Shown here piece by piece: positions 43,137-51,966 of a DNA stretch of 64,000 bases. The stretch is taken from NCBI RefSeq assembly GCF_008704715.1, contig NZ_CP023689.1, forward strand, positions 3,844,001-3,908,000. The letters run 5' to 3'. The notes beneath the pieces were generated by a model. The model ran no database searches. It saw only the letters and a list, made by a program, of their open reading frames with translations, and had not been told where the DNA came from. This DNA is from Streptomyces chartreusis. GTDB taxonomy: Bacteria; Actinomycetota; Actinomycetes; Streptomycetales; Streptomycetaceae. The first letter of the stretch is position 1; each line of letters begins with the position of its first letter. A program made the position numbers and the translations under genes.

Positions 43137-43826
43137 ATGACGACGGGATCAGGCACGGTGCTGGTGGTGGAGGACGAGGAGTCCATCGCGGACGTCCTCG
43201 CCATCGCCCTGCGCTACCACCGGTTCGAGGTCATGACGGCGGGCACCGTCCGTGACGCGCTCAGCCTCGCCGAGCGCACCCGCCCCGACGCGGCACTGCT
43301 CGACGTCATGCTCCCCGACGGCGACGGCCGTGCCCTCGGGCGCGAACTGCGCGTGCGCCGGCCCGACCTGGCGCTGGTGTTCCTCACCGCACGCGACGCG
43401 CCCGCCGAGATCGTCGGCGCCCTCGGCTTCGGCGACGACTACATCACCAAGCCGTTCGACGTCGACGTGGTCGTCGCCCGGCTGACGGCCGTACTGCGCC
43501 GCACCCGCCCCGCCGACGTCCTGCCGCAGCGTCCGCCGCTGAGATACGGCGATCTGGAGCTGGACGAGACGACGTACTCGGTGCGCCGCGCGGGCCGCAC
43601 CGTCGAGCTCACCCCGACCGAGTACGCCCTGCTGCGCTTCCTGGTCCGCAACGGCGGCCGGATCGTGCCCAAGGACCAGCTCCTGCGCCATGTCTGGCAG
43701 TACGAACACACCCCGCCGGAGTCGACCGTCGTGGAGACCTACATCAGCTATCTGCGGCGCAAGCTGGACGCCCTGGGACCACCGGTGATCACCACGCGGC
43801 GCGGTGTCGGATACGGGCTGGCATGA
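43137..43826 (+). CDS. OmpR/PhoB-family response regulator
   Basis: 229 aa. Receiver domain 7-120 with phospho-acceptor Asp56 (LLDVMLPDGDG), acidic pair ED at 12-13 and Lys105 (ITKPFD). Winged-helix DNA-binding domain about 135-229 (LTPTEYALLRFLVRNGGRIV, TVVETYISYLRRKLD, TTRRGVGYGL). Its stop overlaps the kinase ATG by 4 nt (ATGA). Divergent from the MMPL transporter, a likely target. Confidence 0.93.
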   Translation: MTTGSGTVLVVEDEESIADVLAIALRYHRFEVMTAGTVRDALSLAERTRPDAALLDVMLPDGDGRALGRELRVRRPDLALVFLTARDAPAEIVGALGFGDDYITKPFDVDVVVARLTAVLRRTRPADVLPQRPPLRYGDLELDETTYSVRRAGRTVELTPTEYALLRFLVRNGGRIVPKDQLLRHVWQYEHTPPESTVVETYISYLRRKLDALGPPVITTRRGVGYGLA

Positions 43827-45295
43827 GGATCCCCTGGATCTCCCGCGTCGGCCGCCCGCGCGGGATCCACTCCCTGCGCGGCAAGCTGACCCTGGCGAAC
43901 GTGGCGCTGCTGGCCATCGGCATCGTCGTCGCGACCGCGGTCAGCCTGGTGACCGCGCGGTTCTACCTGCTCGACAAGGTCGACAGCGAGCTGAAGAGCG
44001 CGCGCACCACCCTGGGGCACGCCGGGTTCACACTGCGCCAGATCGAGTCGCTGAGCGAACTGGGCGTCGCGCTGGACAAGTTCACCGACGGCGGCGCCCG
44101 CGACACCGACCCGCTGCCGAGCCCGAGCATGGTCTACGTCGCCGTCGACACCGCCGGACGGCCGGTCGCCCTCGGCCCGCTGACGCCGACACCCCGCCAG
44201 CACGCCCTGGCCGCCGCCGCGAAGGACCCGGTGGCCCTCGCGGCGGACGAGGATCCACGGGACGTACGGGTCGACGGCGACCGCTACCGCATGGTCGGCG
44301 CGCAGCTGGCGGACGGCACCATCGTGCTGATCGCCGTCCCGACCGAGGGCCTGCACGAAGGCATGGGCAAGGCCCTCAGGATGGACCTGGCCGTCGGCAC
44401 GCTGCTGCTGGCGCTGCTCGGCTGTCTGACCATGTTCAGCGTGCGCCGCCGGATGCGGCCGCTGGAGGACATGGTGGAGACCTCGTCGGCGATAGCAGAA
44501 GGCGATCTGACCCGGCGCATCCCGTCCAACAGCGATCCGACGCTGGAGGTCGAGCAGCTGCGGGTGGCCCTGAACTCGATGCTCCACCAGGTGGAGTCGG
44601 CGTACCGCACGCGCGAGCGCAGCGCGGCCCAGCTGCGCCGGTTCGTCGGCGACGCCTCGCACGAACTGCGCACCCCGCTGGCCGCGATACGCGGCTATCT
44701 CCAGCTGTACGACCGGGGGATGCTGCCGGAGCCCGCCGAGCGCAAGCGGGTCTGGGACCGGATGAACGGCGAGGTCGACCGCATGGGCCGGCTCGTCGAC
44801 GAGCTGCTCACCCTCGCCCGGCTCGACCAGCGGCCCGAACTGCGCTTCCGCAACGTCGACCTGAGCCGGCTGGTGCGCGAGTCCGCCGAGGACCTGCGGG
44901 TGCAGCAGCCCGAGCGGCCGATCACGGTCGACGCCGACGGCACCCTGCTGGTGCACGCCGACGAGTCGGGGCTGCGCCAGGTGCTGGGCAATCTGCTGAG
45001 CAACGTCCGCACGCACACGCCCGCCGACGTGCCGGTGCGGCTGGGTCTCGAGCGGACGGACGGCGTCGTGCGGCTGTGTGTCGAGGACAAGGGGGCCGGG
45101 CTGTGCGAGGAGGACGCGGCACGGATCTTCGACCGGTTCTTCCGGGCCGGCGGAGGTGCGGGCAGCGGGCTCGGGATGGCGATCGTGCAGGGCGTGGTGG
45201 AGGCCCACGGCGGCGAGGTCGCGGTGCGGACGGCGCCGGGCGAGGGGCTGGCCGTCACGGTGATCCTCGCGACCGGTGCGGCTTCACGGTCGTAA
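43823..45295 (+). CDS. Membrane sensor histidine kinase
   Basis: 490 aa. First membrane span about 22-45, an extracellular sensor of roughly 140 residues, second span about 189-206, HAMP, dimerisation domain with the phospho-acceptor His280 in GDASHELRTP, and a HATPase domain with the N box NLLSNVRTHTP and DKGAGL / GSGLGMAI for ATP. Partner of the upstream regulator. The signal is unknown; linkage to an MMPL pump suggests a membrane-active compound or lipid stress. Confidence 0.93.
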   Translation: MRIPWISRVGRPRGIHSLRGKLTLANVALLAIGIVVATAVSLVTARFYLLDKVDSELKSARTTLGHAGFTLRQIESLSELGVALDKFTDGGARDTDPLPSPSMVYVAVDTAGRPVALGPLTPTPRQHALAAAAKDPVALAADEDPRDVRVDGDRYRMVGAQLADGTIVLIAVPTEGLHEGMGKALRMDLAVGTLLLALLGCLTMFSVRRRMRPLEDMVETSSAIAEGDLTRRIPSNSDPTLEVEQLRVALNSMLHQVESAYRTRERSAAQLRRFVGDASHELRTPLAAIRGYLQLYDRGMLPEPAERKRVWDRMNGEVDRMGRLVDELLTLARLDQRPELRFRNVDLSRLVRESAEDLRVQQPERPITVDADGTLLVHADESGLRQVLGNLLSNVRTHTPADVPVRLGLERTDGVVRLCVEDKGAGLCEEDAARIFDRFFRAGGGAGSGLGMAIVQGVVEAHGGEVAVRTAPGEGLAVTVILATGAASRS

Positions 45296-45310
45296 CCGTC
45301 ACGCGGCCTC

Positions 45311-45748
45311 TCAGGGGCCCAGGTTGGTGATTATCAGCGCCCACACCGTCTTGCCGTGCCGTCCCCGGCTCCACACTCCCCACGCCGCGGCCAGGTTCTC
45401 CACCAGGTGCAGGCCGCGGCCGGCCTCCTCCCACTCCCCCACCGCCCGCAGCCGCGGCTCCTGTTGGCTCTCGTCCGACACCTCGATCAGACAGGAGCCG
45501 TCGGCGAGCGCGGTGACCGCGACCTCGAACTCACGCTCCGGCTGCGGGTGCTCCCCGCTCCCGAAGCGCGGGGACGGGCCGTGCCGGACGACGTTGGTGG
45601 CCAGCTCGGAGACGAGCAGCACCGCGTCCTGAAGCGCCGGATCGCGCGGTCCGTGCCCCCAGTCGGCCAGGTGATCCCGGACCCGGCGCCGCGCGAGACC
45701 GACGGACGCCGGATGCCGGGGCAGCCTGAAGGCGTTGCGTCTCAACAC
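45311..45748 (-). CDS. RsbW-like ATP-binding protein
   Basis: 145 aa, a stand-alone GHKL ATPase of the anti-sigma/SpoIIAB type common in Streptomyces. SELATNVVRHGPSP is the N box, VSDESQQEPRL the G1-like box and GRGLHLVENLA the G2 box. It may phosphorylate an anti-anti-sigma protein, but no partner gene is adjacent. GAGGAG lies 5 nt before the GTG; a TTG one codon later is also possible. Convergent with the histidine kinase. Confidence 0.85.
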   Translation of the reverse strand: MLRRNAFRLPRHPASVGLARRRVRDHLADWGHGPRDPALQDAVLLVSELATNVVRHGPSPRFGSGEHPQPEREFEVAVTALADGSCLIEVSDESQQEPRLRAVGEWEEAGRGLHLVENLAAAWGVWSRGRHGKTVWALIITNLGP

Positions 45749-45842
45749 GTTTGCTCCTCACCCCACGCACACCTCCCTCACATGGTGCAGCGCCGGGTGC
45801 CCCTTCTGCACCATCGCCTGGAGGGTCGGGGCGACGAGATCG

Positions 45843-45878
45843 CGTCAGATCCGGGTGAGACGTCAGATCCAGGTGAGA
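45843..45878. repeat. 18-bp tandem duplication across a stop codon
   Basis: Two copies of CGTCAGATCCGGGTGAGA (second with A for G) at 45843-45860 and 45861-45878. On the minus strand each encodes the RLTxI-stop end of the binding-protein gene, so the last codons and stop are duplicated. Confidence 0.85.
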
Positions 45879-47419
45879 CGCCAGAGCCGGAAGACGCCGG
45901 TGCCGTCGGAGAGGTACTGGCCGCCGCCGACCTCCTCGCTGGAGACGACGTACTCCTTGGCCTGCCACAGCGGGATCACGGGGACGTCGCGGGCGACGGC
46001 CTCCTGGAGCGAGCGGAAGTCCTTCGTCGCCTCGCCGCGGTCGGCGTACTGCTGGCTGGCCGTGATCAGCTGGTCCACGGACTTGTCGCTGTATCCGGTG
46101 CTCATGGTGCCGTTCGTGCCGACGAGCGGGCCCCCGTAGGTGTCCGGGTCGGGGAAGTCGGCGACCCAGCCGACGGCGTACGCGTCGAGCTTGCCGCTCG
46201 CCCAGCGCTTCTGGAAGTCGGTCCACTCGTAGCCCTTGAGCGTCACCTTGAACAGGCCGGTCGCCTCCAGCTGCCGCTTGATCTCCGAGGCCTCCTCGGC
46301 CCCGGAACCGCGGCCGGTGGCGTAGCCGTAGGTGAAGCGCACGGGCAGGGCGGCGCCGGCGTCGGTGAGCAGGGCGCGCGCCTTGGCCTTGTTCAGCCGG
46401 GGGTAGGCGTCGAAGTACGACGTGGTGTGGCCGGTGATGCCGGTCGGGATCAGCGAGTACAGCGGGTCGACGGTGCCCTTGTACACGGTCGCGGCGAGCT
46501 TCTCGCGGTCGATCAGCCAGGCCATGGCCTGCCGGACCCTGACGTCGTGCAGGGGCGAGGCCTTGCGGGTGTTGAAGTAGAGGTTGCGGATCTCGGAGCT
46601 GTCGGCCTCGGAGACACGCTGACCCGGGTCGGAGGCGTTCAGGCCGGCGAGGACCTCGGGCGGCAGCGTGCGTGTGGCGACGTCGACCTGCTTGCCCTTC
46701 CACGCCTTCTCCAGGGCGTTCCCGTCGCCGTAGTACCGCAGTTCCACCGGGCGGCCGGTACCGCTGATCGCTCCCCTGTAGTGCGTGTTGGGGGCGAGGG
46801 TGGCCTGCTTGTCCTTGGTGTACCCGGTGAGGTTGTACGGGCCGGTGCCGTCGACACCGTTGTCGGTGCGCAGCGCCTTGGCCGGATACTTCTCGCGGTC
46901 CACGATCGCGCCGGCGCCGGTGGCCACCTTCAGCGGGAACGTGGCGTCGGGCGACGAGAGATGGAACGTGACGTCACGGCCGCTCGCGCTCACCGACGCG
47001 AGGGTGTCCAGCAGCGAGGACGGGCCGACGTCCGACTTGATCCGCTTGACCCGGTCGAAGGAGAACTTCACGTCCTCGCCCGTCATCGCGCGCCCGCTCG
47101 GGAAGGTGAGCCCCTCCCGCAACTCGCACCGGTAGGTACGCAGACCGGTGCCGTCGAAGCTGCAACTCCGGGCCGCGTCGGGCACGGGTGTCACGCCGCC
47201 CGGCTCGAATGTCAGCAGCGACTGGAAGACGTTGCTGAACAGTGCCCAGGAACCGGCGTCATAGGCGCCGGCCGGGTCCAGCGACGTGACACCGTCCGTC
47301 GTGCCGACCGTGATGGTCCTGCTGTCGTCCTGCTGCGACGGCAACAACTGCCAGCCGCCCACTCCCACGGCCGCCAGCACGAGCAGCGTCGCGAGAATCC
47401 GCATGCGAATGGAACGCAT
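45863..47419 (-). CDS. Family 5 extracellular solute-binding protein
   Basis: 518 aa. A hydrophobic N-terminal segment at 6-26 without a lipobox Cys suggests a signal anchor rather than the usual lipoprotein. The body is DppA/OppA-like: GTTDGVTSLDPAGAYD, LTFPSGRAMTGEDVKFSFDRV, VRVRQAMAWLIDREKLA, DAYAVGWVADFPDPD. Such proteins deliver oligopeptides or other solutes to an ABC importer; no permease genes are nearby. GAGAGGG lies 7 nt before the ATG at 47419. Its end is marked by an 18-bp tandem duplication. Confidence 0.87.
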   Translation of the reverse strand: MRSIRMRILATLLVLAAVGVGGWQLLPSQQDDSRTITVGTTDGVTSLDPAGAYDAGSWALFSNVFQSLLTFEPGGVTPVPDAARSCSFDGTGLRTYRCELREGLTFPSGRAMTGEDVKFSFDRVKRIKSDVGPSSLLDTLASVSASGRDVTFHLSSPDATFPLKVATGAGAIVDREKYPAKALRTDNGVDGTGPYNLTGYTKDKQATLAPNTHYRGAISGTGRPVELRYYGDGNALEKAWKGKQVDVATRTLPPEVLAGLNASDPGQRVSEADSSEIRNLYFNTRKASPLHDVRVRQAMAWLIDREKLAATVYKGTVDPLYSLIPTGITGHTTSYFDAYPRLNKAKARALLTDAGAALPVRFTYGYATGRGSGAEEASEIKRQLEATGLFKVTLKGYEWTDFQKRWASGKLDAYAVGWVADFPDPDTYGGPLVGTNGTMSTGYSDKSVDQLITASQQYADRGEATKDFRSLQEAVARDVPVIPLWQAKEYVVSSEEVGGGQYLSDGTGVFRLWRLTWI

Positions 47420-47619
47420 GGGTGTGCCCTCTCCCCAGGCCCTCGACGGGCCCCCGCATGAGCTATTGGAATGAGCCACTCCCCTAAGTGGCGCGCACAC
47501 CTAATCACACGGATTTCGTCAGGGGGAAGAGGATTCTGGCGACATGAGAAAGAACTTACCTACGGGCGTTTCCAGTAGGTTTCACAGGCTGTTCACAGAT
47601 TCGGGGTGGCCGCGGGCGG

Positions 47620-48912
47620 TCAGGCCTGACGGGACGCCAGCTCGATCACCGTGATGTCCGACTCGGCGCCCACGCGCGTGGGCGGGCCCCAGGCACCGGC
47701 GCCGCGGCTGACGTACAGCTGTGTGTCGCCGTACCGCTCCAGACCCGCGAGGGTCGGATTCGCCAGGCCCGCGACGAGGTTGCCTGGCCACAGCTGGCCG
47801 CCGTGGGTGTGGCCGGAGAGCTGGAGGTCGACGCCGTGGTCGACGGCGTCGTGGATCTGGACCGGCTGATGGGCGAGCAGCACGCACGCGCGTGCCCTGT
47901 CCCGGTCGCCGAGCGCCTTGGCGAAGTCGGGGCCCTGGCCCTCACTCTCGCCCGCGACGTCGTTGACGCCGGCCAGGTCGAAGTGGGGCAGTTCGGTGCG
48001 GGCGTTCTCCAGCGGGCGCAGGCCCAGGCGGCGAACCTCCTCGATCCACTGCTCGGCACCCGAGAAGTACTCGTGGTTGCCGGTGACGAAGTACGCGCCG
48101 TGCCGTGCCCGGAGCCCGGCGAGCGGGGCGGCCGCCGGGCCGAGGTCCTTCACGCTGCCGTCGACCAGGTCGCCCACGACGGCGATGAGGTCGGGCTGGG
48201 TGCCGTTGATGGTGTCGACGACCTTCTGCGCGAAGCCCCGGCCTAGGACGGGGCCCAGATGGACGTCGCTGACGACCGCGATCCGGTAACCGTGCGCCGC
48301 GCGCGGCAGCTTGGCCAGCGGGACAGTGACCCGCTTGACCTTCGGGCCCCGCAGAACGCCGTAGGTGCCGTAGCCGACGGTCCCGACGGCGGCTGCGGCG
48401 GCGGTTCCGGCGATGACCCGGGAGACGAAGAGACGCCGGGTGGGGGCGGCCAGGGGGCCGCCGGGCGGTGCCGTGGAGTCCGCGGGCGAGTCGGTCGCCG
48501 AAGGCGGGGGCGGGTCGGCCGGACCCGCGGCGGCCACCGGGACGGGCTCGGGCTCCGGTGCCGGTACGGCCTCGGCCTCCCCCACGCGCGCCCGTCTCTC
48601 GAGCCAGCGGCGCAGCAGGGGCCGTACGAGCTCACCGGCCAGGACGCCCAGCATCAGGTACATCGCCAGGGCCAGCCACAGGAAGCCCGGCCAGGCCAGG
48701 ACCTGCTGGAGCCAGAAGGGCGCGCCCGTGCGCTCGGCGACCAGGCCGCCGATCGTCAGCGCCCAGCCGCCGACGATCACCACCACGCCCACCCGGCGCA
48801 CGAGGCCGGGAGCGCGGGTCGTGTCACGGAACAGACGACGCCACATCCACCAGTTGCCCACCACCACGACGGACAGCACGAGCAGCGCGGCGAGCGCGAA
48901 GACGATGACCAC
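47620..48912 (-). CDS. Membrane metallophosphoesterase
   Basis: 430 aa. N-terminal membrane region (three or four spans within residues 1-105), a Pro/Ala-rich linker to about 150, another hydrophobic segment, then a calcineurin-like domain with DVHLG near 215, GDLVDG near 247, GNHEY near 276, and SGHTHGGQ near 372, the full metal-binding set. YkuE-like enzymes act on phospholipids such as UDP-diacylglucosamine outside or at the membrane; substrate unknown here. AAAGGGAA lies about 7 nt before the GTG. Confidence 0.88.
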   Translation of the reverse strand: MVIVFALAALLVLSVVVVGNWWMWRRLFRDTTRAPGLVRRVGVVVIVGGWALTIGGLVAERTGAPFWLQQVLAWPGFLWLALAMYLMLGVLAGELVRPLLRRWLERRARVGEAEAVPAPEPEPVPVAAAGPADPPPPSATDSPADSTAPPGGPLAAPTRRLFVSRVIAGTAAAAAVGTVGYGTYGVLRGPKVKRVTVPLAKLPRAAHGYRIAVVSDVHLGPVLGRGFAQKVVDTINGTQPDLIAVVGDLVDGSVKDLGPAAAPLAGLRARHGAYFVTGNHEYFSGAEQWIEEVRRLGLRPLENARTELPHFDLAGVNDVAGESEGQGPDFAKALGDRDRARACVLLAHQPVQIHDAVDHGVDLQLSGHTHGGQLWPGNLVAGLANPTLAGLERYGDTQLYVSRGAGAWGPPTRVGAESDITVIELASRQA

Positions 48913-48969
48913 GCGGACGTTCCCTTTCCCTTGCGTGACGAGTGAACGTCCCGGGCCCTGGCCGAGTTC

Positions 48970-49209
48970 CTATGACATCCGGCGCAGTGCCCGCACTCCA
49001 CGCAACCCAATGACTCCGACGACCGTCCCCAATACGAAGGAGACGACGGCGAGCAGCAAGTGCACCCAGAAGTACGCCGTGGGGTGACCGTCGTCGAACG
49101 CCAGCCCGCTGCTGTCCTTGATCAAATTTTTGACGAAAGTGACCCAGATGACCCAGCTCCACACCCCGAAGGCGAGCAGGAACCAGGAGACCGGGCGGCT
49201 GAGCTTCAT
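48970..49209 (-). CDS. SCO4848-family small membrane protein
   Basis: 79 aa. MKLSRPVSWFLLAFGVWSW opens a first membrane helix; a second lies at about 48-70 (WVHLLLAVVSFVLGTVVGVI), with FDDGHPTAYF between. A small actinobacterial family of unknown function. GATACT at 49216-49221 (minus strand) ends 6 nt before the ATG, so translation is probably leaderless. Divergent from the PBP gene, with about 90 bp shared upstream. Confidence 0.82.
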   Translation of the reverse strand: MKLSRPVSWFLLAFGVWSWVIWVTFVKNLIKDSSGLAFDDGHPTAYFWVHLLLAVVSFVLGTVVGVIGLRGVRALRRMS

Positions 49210-49300
49210 GAGTTCAGTATCAACGCCCCGTGTCGGGTCCTCCGAGCGGGGTGGGGACAGAAGCGGGACTTCCATGGCAACGGCATGTACGTTCTCCGTC

Positions 49301-50584
49301 GTGCCCGCACCCATGAAGACCGCCAGGCGTGCCCTGCTGGTCGCTTCCGCCGTCGTGTCGTCCCTCGCGCTGACCGCGCCCGTCTCCCACGCGGCCCCCA
49401 AGCCGTCCCCGAGTACGAGCCCGTCGGCCACTCCCCCGGCGGGCATGTCGACCGTGGGCGGCGAGCGGCTCGGGCAGGCCGGCACCCAGGTCAACCTGGC
49501 GAGCGGCGTCCCGGTGCTGCCCAAGGACCTCACCGCGCGGTCCTGGGTCATCGCCGACGCCGAGTCCGGCGATGTGCTCGCCGCGCACAACGCGCACTGG
49601 CGGCTTCCTCCCGCGAGCACCATGAAGATGCTGTTCGCCGACACGGTGCTGCCGAAGTTCCCCAAGAGCGTCGAGCACAAGGTCGTGCCGTCCGACCTCG
49701 TGGACGTCGGCGCGGGCTCCAGCATGGTCGGGATAAAGGAGGGCGAGACCTACAGCGTCCACGACCTGTGGCTCGGGGTCTTCCTGCGTTCCGGCAACGA
49801 CGCCGTGCACGTGCTGTCGAAGATGAACGGCGGAATCGACAACACCGTCAAGGAGATGAACGAGCACGCCGAGGAGCTCCAGGCCCTCGACACCAACGCG
49901 GTGTCCCCCGACGGCTACGACGCTCCCCACCAGGTCTCCTCCGCGTACGACCTGACCCTGATCGCCCGCTCCGGGCTCCAGAAGAAGGACTTCCGCGAGT
50001 ACTGCTCGACGGTCACCGCGAAGTTCCCGGGCTCGACGTCGAAGAAGAAGGGCAAGTCGGTCCGCGAGACCTTCGAGATCCAGAACACCAACCGGCTGCT
50101 GGCCGGCGACAGCGACATCCCCGTGTACCAGGGCATCGCGGGCGTCAAGAACGGCAACACCACGAACGCCGGAGCCACCTTCACGGGCGTGGCCGAGCGC
50201 AACGGCAAGGTGCTGCTCGTCACGGTCATGAACCCGGAGAAGAGCGAGCACAACGAGGTCTACAAGGAGACCGCGCGGCTCTTCGACTGGGGCTTCAAGG
50301 CCGCCGGGAAGGTGCAGCCGGTGGGTGAGCTGGTGCCGCCGAAGAGCGCGGCGCAGGCCAGCGCGCAGCCGGGCTCGAACAACTCCGGGGAGGCCGGTGG
50401 CACCGGGGACGCGGAGAAGTCGTCGAAGTCGGCGGTCGGCGCCTCGGCCGCGAGCGGTTCGACCGGCATCGGGGTGGCGCTCGGGATCACCGGCGGGGCG
50501 CTGGTGCTGCTCGCCGCGGGCGTGTTCCTGATCAACCGCCGCTGGCCGCTGCCCGACCTGGTGCGCCGTCGGGGTCGTTCCTGA
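49301..50584 (+). CDS. D-alanyl-D-alanine carboxypeptidase (S11 PBP)
   Basis: About 427 aa. Signal peptide to about residue 31, a short Pro/Ser linker, the S11 domain with nucleophile S106-T-M-K109 and SGN in LRSGNDAV, then a Ser/Ala-rich linker and a C-terminal membrane helix (about 390-410) with basic tail. The third PBP motif, normally KTG, reads KNG in GVKNGNTTNAG. It trims the terminal D-Ala of peptidoglycan stems. TACGTT at 49288-49293 ends 7 nt before the GTG at 49301, suggesting a leaderless start; the ATG at 49313 is the alternative. Its 3' end overlaps the opposing YihY gene by 53 nt. Confidence 0.9.
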   Translation: MPAPMKTARRALLVASAVVSSLALTAPVSHAAPKPSPSTSPSATPPAGMSTVGGERLGQAGTQVNLASGVPVLPKDLTARSWVIADAESGDVLAAHNAHWRLPPASTMKMLFADTVLPKFPKSVEHKVVPSDLVDVGAGSSMVGIKEGETYSVHDLWLGVFLRSGNDAVHVLSKMNGGIDNTVKEMNEHAEELQALDTNAVSPDGYDAPHQVSSAYDLTLIARSGLQKKDFREYCSTVTAKFPGSTSKKKGKSVRETFEIQNTNRLLAGDSDIPVYQGIAGVKNGNTTNAGATFTGVAERNGKVLLVTVMNPEKSEHNEVYKETARLFDWGFKAAGKVQPVGELVPPKSAAQASAQPGSNNSGEAGGTGDAEKSSKSAVGASAASGSTGIGVALGITGGALVLLAAGVFLINRRWPLPDLVRRRGRS

Positions 50585-51539
50585 CGCCGGACTTCGCGGA
50601 TTCGGCGGCCGGGCCCTCGGTTCCGGCCGCCGAGTCCTCGGTGGCCGCCGTCTCGTCCTCTGTTTCGGCCCTCTCGCCCTCGACCTCGGTCTCCTTGTTC
50701 CCCGTCGCCGTCCAGGCGGCGCAGAACACCACCAGCTTCGCGGTGAAGTTGATCCACAGCAGCAGGGCGACCGGTACGCCGAACGCCCCGTACATGCTCT
50801 TCGTGGCCACGCCCTGCATATAGCCGCTGAGCAGCAGCTTCAGCAGTTCGAACCCGATCGCGCCGATCAGTGCGGCCACGAACAGCCGGCGGCGTGGCGG
50901 CTCGACACCGGGCAGCAGGGTCAGGACGTAGAGCAGCAGCAGGAAGTTCGCGAGCACGGCGACGAGGAACGCTGCGATCTGCAGCAGGACCCCGCCCCAG
51001 CCGCCCTCGTCGATGCCCAGCTGCCGGGTGATCCAGCCGACCAGGGCGGAGGCGACGGTGGACGCCGCGATGGTCACGAGCACGGCGCCGCCGAAGCCGA
51101 CCAGGACGCCCGCGTCCTTGACCTTGTGCAGGACGGGGTTCTCCTCGGGGTCTGGCAGCTCCCACACCGCGCGCAGGCACTCGCGCATGGAGGTGACCCA
51201 GCCGATGCCGGTGACCAGCAGCAGGGCGCCCGCGATGAGTCCGACCGTGCCGGCGTTCTCGACGAGGCCGCTGATGTTGAGCTGGTCGGCGATGCCGGGC
51301 ACCTGGTCGGCGAGCTTGTCCTCGAGTTTGTCCTGCTGGTCCTGGCTGAGCGTCGCGGCGGCGATCGCCGCGGCCAGCGTGAGCAGCGGGAACAGCGCGA
51401 TGAAGCTGGTGAAGGTCATCGCGGCGGCCAGCCGTGTCCACTTCACCCGATCCATGCGCTCGTACGACCGCCACGCGTGCGTGGCCATCAGCCGGGTCAC
51501 CGCGGACCCGACGACGGGAAGTCTCTTCAGCCAGTCCAT
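50532..51539 (-). CDS. YihY/BrkB-family inner membrane protein
   Basis: 335 aa. Six membrane helices of the YihY type: KWTRLAAAMTFTSFIALFPLLT opens the first, GWVTSMRECLRAVWE follows the second, and YGAFGVPVALLLWINFTAKLVVF the last pair. The cytoplasmic tail from about 285 is very acidic and Glu/Ala/Thr-rich. Function of the family is unproven; it is not RNase BN. The ATG at 51539 lies 12 nt after GGAGGG. Its last 53 nt overlap the end of the PBP gene on the other strand. Confidence 0.86.
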   Translation of the reverse strand: MDWLKRLPVVGSAVTRLMATHAWRSYERMDRVKWTRLAAAMTFTSFIALFPLLTLAAAIAAATLSQDQQDKLEDKLADQVPGIADQLNISGLVENAGTVGLIAGALLLVTGIGWVTSMRECLRAVWELPDPEENPVLHKVKDAGVLVGFGGAVLVTIAASTVASALVGWITRQLGIDEGGWGGVLLQIAAFLVAVLANFLLLLYVLTLLPGVEPPRRRLFVAALIGAIGFELLKLLLSGYMQGVATKSMYGAFGVPVALLLWINFTAKLVVFCAAWTATGNKETEVEGERAETEDETAATEDSAAGTEGPAAESAKSGVRNDPDGAPGRAAASGG

Positions 51540-51669
51540 GATCCGACTCTGCCCTCCGCAGGGAAGACCAATGTCCGTGTGCCCCAAAACCGCAGGACTG
51601 TAGCCGGCGCCATGCCGATTCCCGCTCCCGAGACCGTGTCCGCGAGCTGGGAGGTGAGGCCGAGGCCTA

Positions 51670-51709
51670 TGGGGGTCCCCCCGCTCGAGCGAAACCGAGA
51701 GTGGGGGAG
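51670..51709. repeat. Palindromic Streptomyces repeat (GTCCCCCCGCTCGAGCG type)
   Basis: TGGGGGTCCCCCCGCTCGAG continuing CGAAACCGAGAGTGGGGGAG. A common dispersed Streptomyces element (from memory). On the minus strand it is translated as LPHSRFRSSGGTPI inside the GtrA remnant. Confidence 0.78.
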
Positions 51710-51891
51710 GCTCAGGGTGAGGCACAGCAGCTGTACGACTGCTCCGGCTGCGTTCACCGCGAAGAAGGCGGCGTAGGGGCGCCCAGGCCCCGGCCGCGGG
51801 CGTGGCGGTAGGTGCCGCGCGCGTTCCCGGCGTAGGCGACGGTGCAGCCGGCCACGAAGGAGACGGCCTTCGCCGTGAGGGGGTCGAGGGC

Positions 51892-51936
51892 CAGCGGTTT
51901 TCGGGCCAGCGGTTTCCGGGCTGGCGGTTTCCTGGC
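51892..51936. repeat. 15-bp tandem repeat, three units
   Basis: CAGCGGTTTTCGGGC, CAGCGGTTTCCGGGC and TGGCGGTTTCCTGGC at 51892, 51907 and 51922. It marks the 5' break of the GtrA remnant. Confidence 0.85.
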
Positions 51937-51966
51937 CGCCCTGTCGTGTCGGGCACGCGCGCGTGC

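Larger units (their letters stand above)
51527..51936 (-). pseudogene. Degraded GtrA-family flippase gene
   Basis: Two frames together give GtrA similarity: first LDPLTAKAVSFVAGCTVAYA and GTYRHARGRGLG, then, after a frameshift near 51775-51790, PYAAFFAVNAAGAVVQLLCL, LTSQLADTVSG and LRFWGTRTLVF. The N-terminal helices are missing; instead a 15-bp tandem repeat (51892-51936) precedes the homology. The second part is also split by an in-frame palindromic repeat (51670-51709). GtrA proteins are small membrane proteins proposed to move polyprenyl-phosphate sugars; in mycobacteria one sits beside dprE1. It follows the UbiA-type gene on the same strand. Ends are approximate. Confidence 0.75.
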
